Part shown: one piece after another, positions 62,177 through 64,000 of the stretch | Position numbering within the stretch: the stretch's first letter is position 1 | Layout: each line of letters begins with the position of its first letter | Assembly: GCF_000306765.2 (NCBI RefSeq) | Contig: NC_017943.1 | Location: forward strand, 1-64,000 | Length of the DNA: 64,000 bases | Reading direction: 5' to 3' | Origin: Haloferax mediterranei ATCC 33500 | GTDB taxonomy: Archaea; Halobacteriota; Halobacteria; Halobacteriales; Haloferacaceae | Notes under the pieces: model-generated | The model's input: the letters and a program-made list of their open reading frames with translations, nothing else | What the model was told of the DNA's origin: nothing | The model's database searches: none | Made by a program: the position numbers and the translations under genes

Positions 62177-62849
62177 GAGCGGTCAGGTCCACCTCGCCGT
62201 CGCGCACGTCGCTTGCAACGTGGATTAGTTCGTTCGTGAGTGCTGCTGCGAGGCCGCTTCCACCACGCTTCCCGACGTTCGTCACGGCGGGGATGTCGTA
62301 CTCGTCCGCAATTTCGCGGATACGCTTGCGACTCTCCTCGGCCTTGACGAAGCCGACTGGCGTCGCGACGATAGCTGCCGGGCGGGTTCCGTTCTCGATG
62401 CAGTCGGCGAGCGCCAGCGCGCCGGTCGGCGCGTTACCGACGACGGCGATTGCACCTTCGTAGACGCCCTGCTTGTCCAGTTCGAGCACCGAGGCCGCGG
62501 TCCGGGTCATACCGGTCTCGGCGGCGAGTTCGGCTCCGTTGCCGATGGCCTTTTTGACGGGGCAGTCGTGGCCGCGACCGGTGATGCCCGCTTTCACCAT
62601 CGTGATATCCGTCACGATAGGCTGTTCGTCGAGGACGGCCCGAGCACCGGAGACGACGGGGTTGTTCTGGCAGCGGATGAGGTGCTGGAACTCGATATCG
62701 CCGGTCGAGTGAACCGCCTTCTGTCGAAGCCGGTCGTTCAGCGTCTCGTCGGGGACGAACGTCCGGACGATGTCCATGCTCGTCTCCGCGATATCCATCG
62801 CTTCTTGCGTCGTTGCGCCGAGGTCCGCGTATGCTTCGTTTTCAGTCAT
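62169..62849 (-). CDS. cbiC: Cobalt-precorrin-8 methylmutase
   Basis: A 226-residue CbiC/CobH enzyme that moves a methyl group from C11 to C12 to make cobyrinate. It has the active-site His in VHSTGDIEFQHLI and the sequence GNAPTGALALADC. It lies between cobN and cbiE and overlaps both by 8 bp, so it is part of one coupled operon. Confidence 0.93.
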   Translation of the reverse strand: MTENEAYADLGATTQEAMDIAETSMDIVRTFVPDETLNDRLRQKAVHSTGDIEFQHLIRCQNNPVVSGARAVLDEQPIVTDITMVKAGITGRGHDCPVKKAIGNGAELAAETGMTRTAASVLELDKQGVYEGAIAVVGNAPTGALALADCIENGTRPAAIVATPVGFVKAEESRKRIREIADEYDIPAVTNVGKRGGSGLAAALTNELIHVASDVRDGEVDLTAHE

Positions 62850-64000
62850 TTTGGGTTTGGGTGTGGGTCTGCGTTACCGCGTTGGTCGTGTTCGATTCGA
62901 GGTCGCCCTCGACGGAGAGGTTGATGTCCTGCAACTGTTCGCTCACGTCGTCGGAGGCGTCCCACAGGCCGCGGTCGATGGCTTCGAGGAAGGTCGCCGT
63001 GATGCTTTCGAGCGCCCACGGGTTCACGTCGCGCATCCACTCCTGTCGGTCCTCGTCGAAGGCGTAGGCCTCGGCGAGTTGTTCCCAGAGCGCGTCGCTG
63101 ACGACGCCGGTCGTCGCGTCCCAGCCGAGTGCGACGTCGACCGTGGTCGAGAGGTCACCAGCGCCCTTGTAGCCGTGTTCCTCCATGCTGTCGAGCCAGT
63201 CGGGGTTGAGGACGCGGGCCCGCATCGTCTTGCGAACCTTCTCCTCGTTGGTGTAAATTTGGACGTTGTCCGGGTCGCTGGAGTCACCGACGTAGGACGC
63301 GGGGTCGCTCCCGGAGATTTCGCCGACGGCCGAGACGAACCCGCCGTGGAACGCGTACCAGTCCGACGAGTCGAACTCGTCCTGCTCGGCGGTGTCTTCG
63401 ATTTTCACTGTCGCTTCGACGCCGCTCAGTCGTCGTTCGAACGCCTCGTGCGCTTCGGTCACGCGGCCGCGACTGCCGAGGGCGTAGCCGCCCCACTGGA
63501 CGTACACGTCGGCGAGGTCGCTGCGGTCGTCCCAGTTACCCTCGTCGACCGCTTTGTTCGTCCCGGCACCGTAGCCGCCGGGCGTCGTCGTAAAGACGCG
63601 GTGCTTGGCCAACTTTTCGGCGTCGCTGGCGTCGACACCATCGTCTTCTAACTCCTCGGCTTCCTCCTCGACGTGCTTTTTCACGTAGTTCATGTCGTGC
63701 GGTTCGTCGAGTTCGACCACGGCATCGACGGCGTCGTTGATGACGCTCGCCGCCTGCGGGAAGGCGTCGCGGAAGAGTCCCGACACGCGCGTCGTCACGT
63801 CGACTCGTGGCCGACCGAGTTCGTCGAGCGGAACCGGTTCCACGTCGTCGATGCGGCCCGCGTCGGTCCAGACCGGTTCGACGCCCATGAACGCGAGCAC
63901 CTGCGCGATGGTCTCGCCGCGAGTCCGAATCGTCGGTGTTCCCCACGCCACGACGCCGAACTCTTCGGGGTACTCCTCGTGTTCGTCGTAGTGACGTTCG
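62842..64000 (-). CDS. cobN: CobN-type cobaltochelatase large subunit, C-terminal part
   Basis: Runs off the right edge of the window; 386 codons of the C-terminus are visible. EEFGVVAWGTPTIRTRGE and AQVLAFMGVEPVW match the CobN/magnesium-chelatase H subunit end. Residues DMNYVKKHVEEEAEELE, VYVQWGGYALGSRG and YGAGTNKAVDE are typical. The frame stays open to the last base, so a GTG within it at 63951 is not a start. Cobalt insertion in a haloarchaeal mixed pathway is inferred. Confidence 0.9.
   Translation of the reverse strand, partial: ERHYDEHEEYPEEFGVVAWGTPTIRTRGETIAQVLAFMGVEPVWTDAGRIDDVEPVPLDELGRPRVDVTTRVSGLFRDAFPQAASVINDAVDAVVELDEPHDMNYVKKHVEEEAEELEDDGVDASDAEKLAKHRVFTTTPGGYGAGTNKAVDEGNWDDRSDLADVYVQWGGYALGSRGRVTEAHEAFERRLSGVEATVKIEDTAEQDEFDSSDWYAFHGGFVSAVGEISGSDPASYVGDSSDPDNVQIYTNEEKVRKTMRARVLNPDWLDSMEEHGYKGAGDLSTTVDVALGWDATTGVVSDALWEQLAEAYAFDEDRQEWMRDVNPWALESITATFLEAIDRGLWDASDDVSEQLQDINLSVEGDLESNTTNAVTQTHTQTQND

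Noticed and set aside
1..64000. CRISPR arrays, rRNA genes and intact tRNA genes
   Set aside because: None seen. The repeats present are short tandem units or degenerate 9-mers without spacers.

Overview
The window reads as haloarchaeal DNA, most probably a Haloferax-type megaplasmid. Supporting signs are the GC-rich coding DNA with acidic proteins, many twin-arginine (Tat) lipoproteins, Bat-type HTH_10 and FilR1 regulators, AT-rich leaderless-type promoters, and a first gene that is Orc1/Cdc6 beginning at base 1, followed by a ParA operon. From memory, plasmid-borne siderophore, cobalamin and chitinase clusters of this kind occur in Haloferax; I could not check this by search.

Layout. 1-3.7 kb: replication and partition block (orc1/cdc6, ParA plus a small acidic partner) embedded in AT-rich arrays of a degenerate 9-bp repeat. 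3.8-10.6 kb: surface/membrane cluster (Tat lipoprotein, seven-helix protein fused to a spermidine-synthase-like domain, two unknown soluble proteins, and a pentapeptide-repeat protein ending in a K+-channel pore), with short tandem duplications at several gene starts. 10.7-12.6 kb: HTH_10 regulator, Asp/Glu racemase and an amidohydrolase remnant. 12.7-15.2 kb: ABC-2 exporter. 15.5-15.8 kb: insertion-sequence debris. 16.1-20.6 kb: ugpBAEC-like ABC importer. 20.8-25.1 kb: broken IS6-family element carrying a MITE-like insert, a secreted G8/beta-helix protein and decayed fragments of a ugpB-like gene and an HTH_10 regulator.

25.9-44.8 kb looks like one metabolic island for chitin. Four secreted modular GH18 chitinases would release chito-oligosaccharides. 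A CUT1 ABC transporter (binding protein, two permeases, separately placed ATPase) would import them. A PIG-L deacetylase and a NagZ-type GH3 enzyme would yield glucosamine. A glucose-dehydrogenase-like enzyme, a SelA/DgaE-type PLP enzyme, a galactonate-dehydratase-like enolase-superfamily enzyme and RidA suggest oxidation to glucosaminate followed by deamination or dehydration, without a phosphorylated amino sugar. An IclR regulator sits inside. The pathway assignment is inference.

45.8-54.6 kb: six overlapping genes for a hydroxamate/citrate siderophore (dat, bdb, iucA, iucB, iucD, iucC) preceded by two perfect iron-box palindromes. 54.7-57.9 kb: cytochrome P450, FilR1-type regulator and UbiA-type prenyltransferase, possibly a small isoprenoid pathway. 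58.0-59.8 kb: secreted C39-like cysteine peptidase and lipoprotein. 60.1 kb to the end: cobalamin genes cobN (partial), cbiC, cbiE and cbiA.
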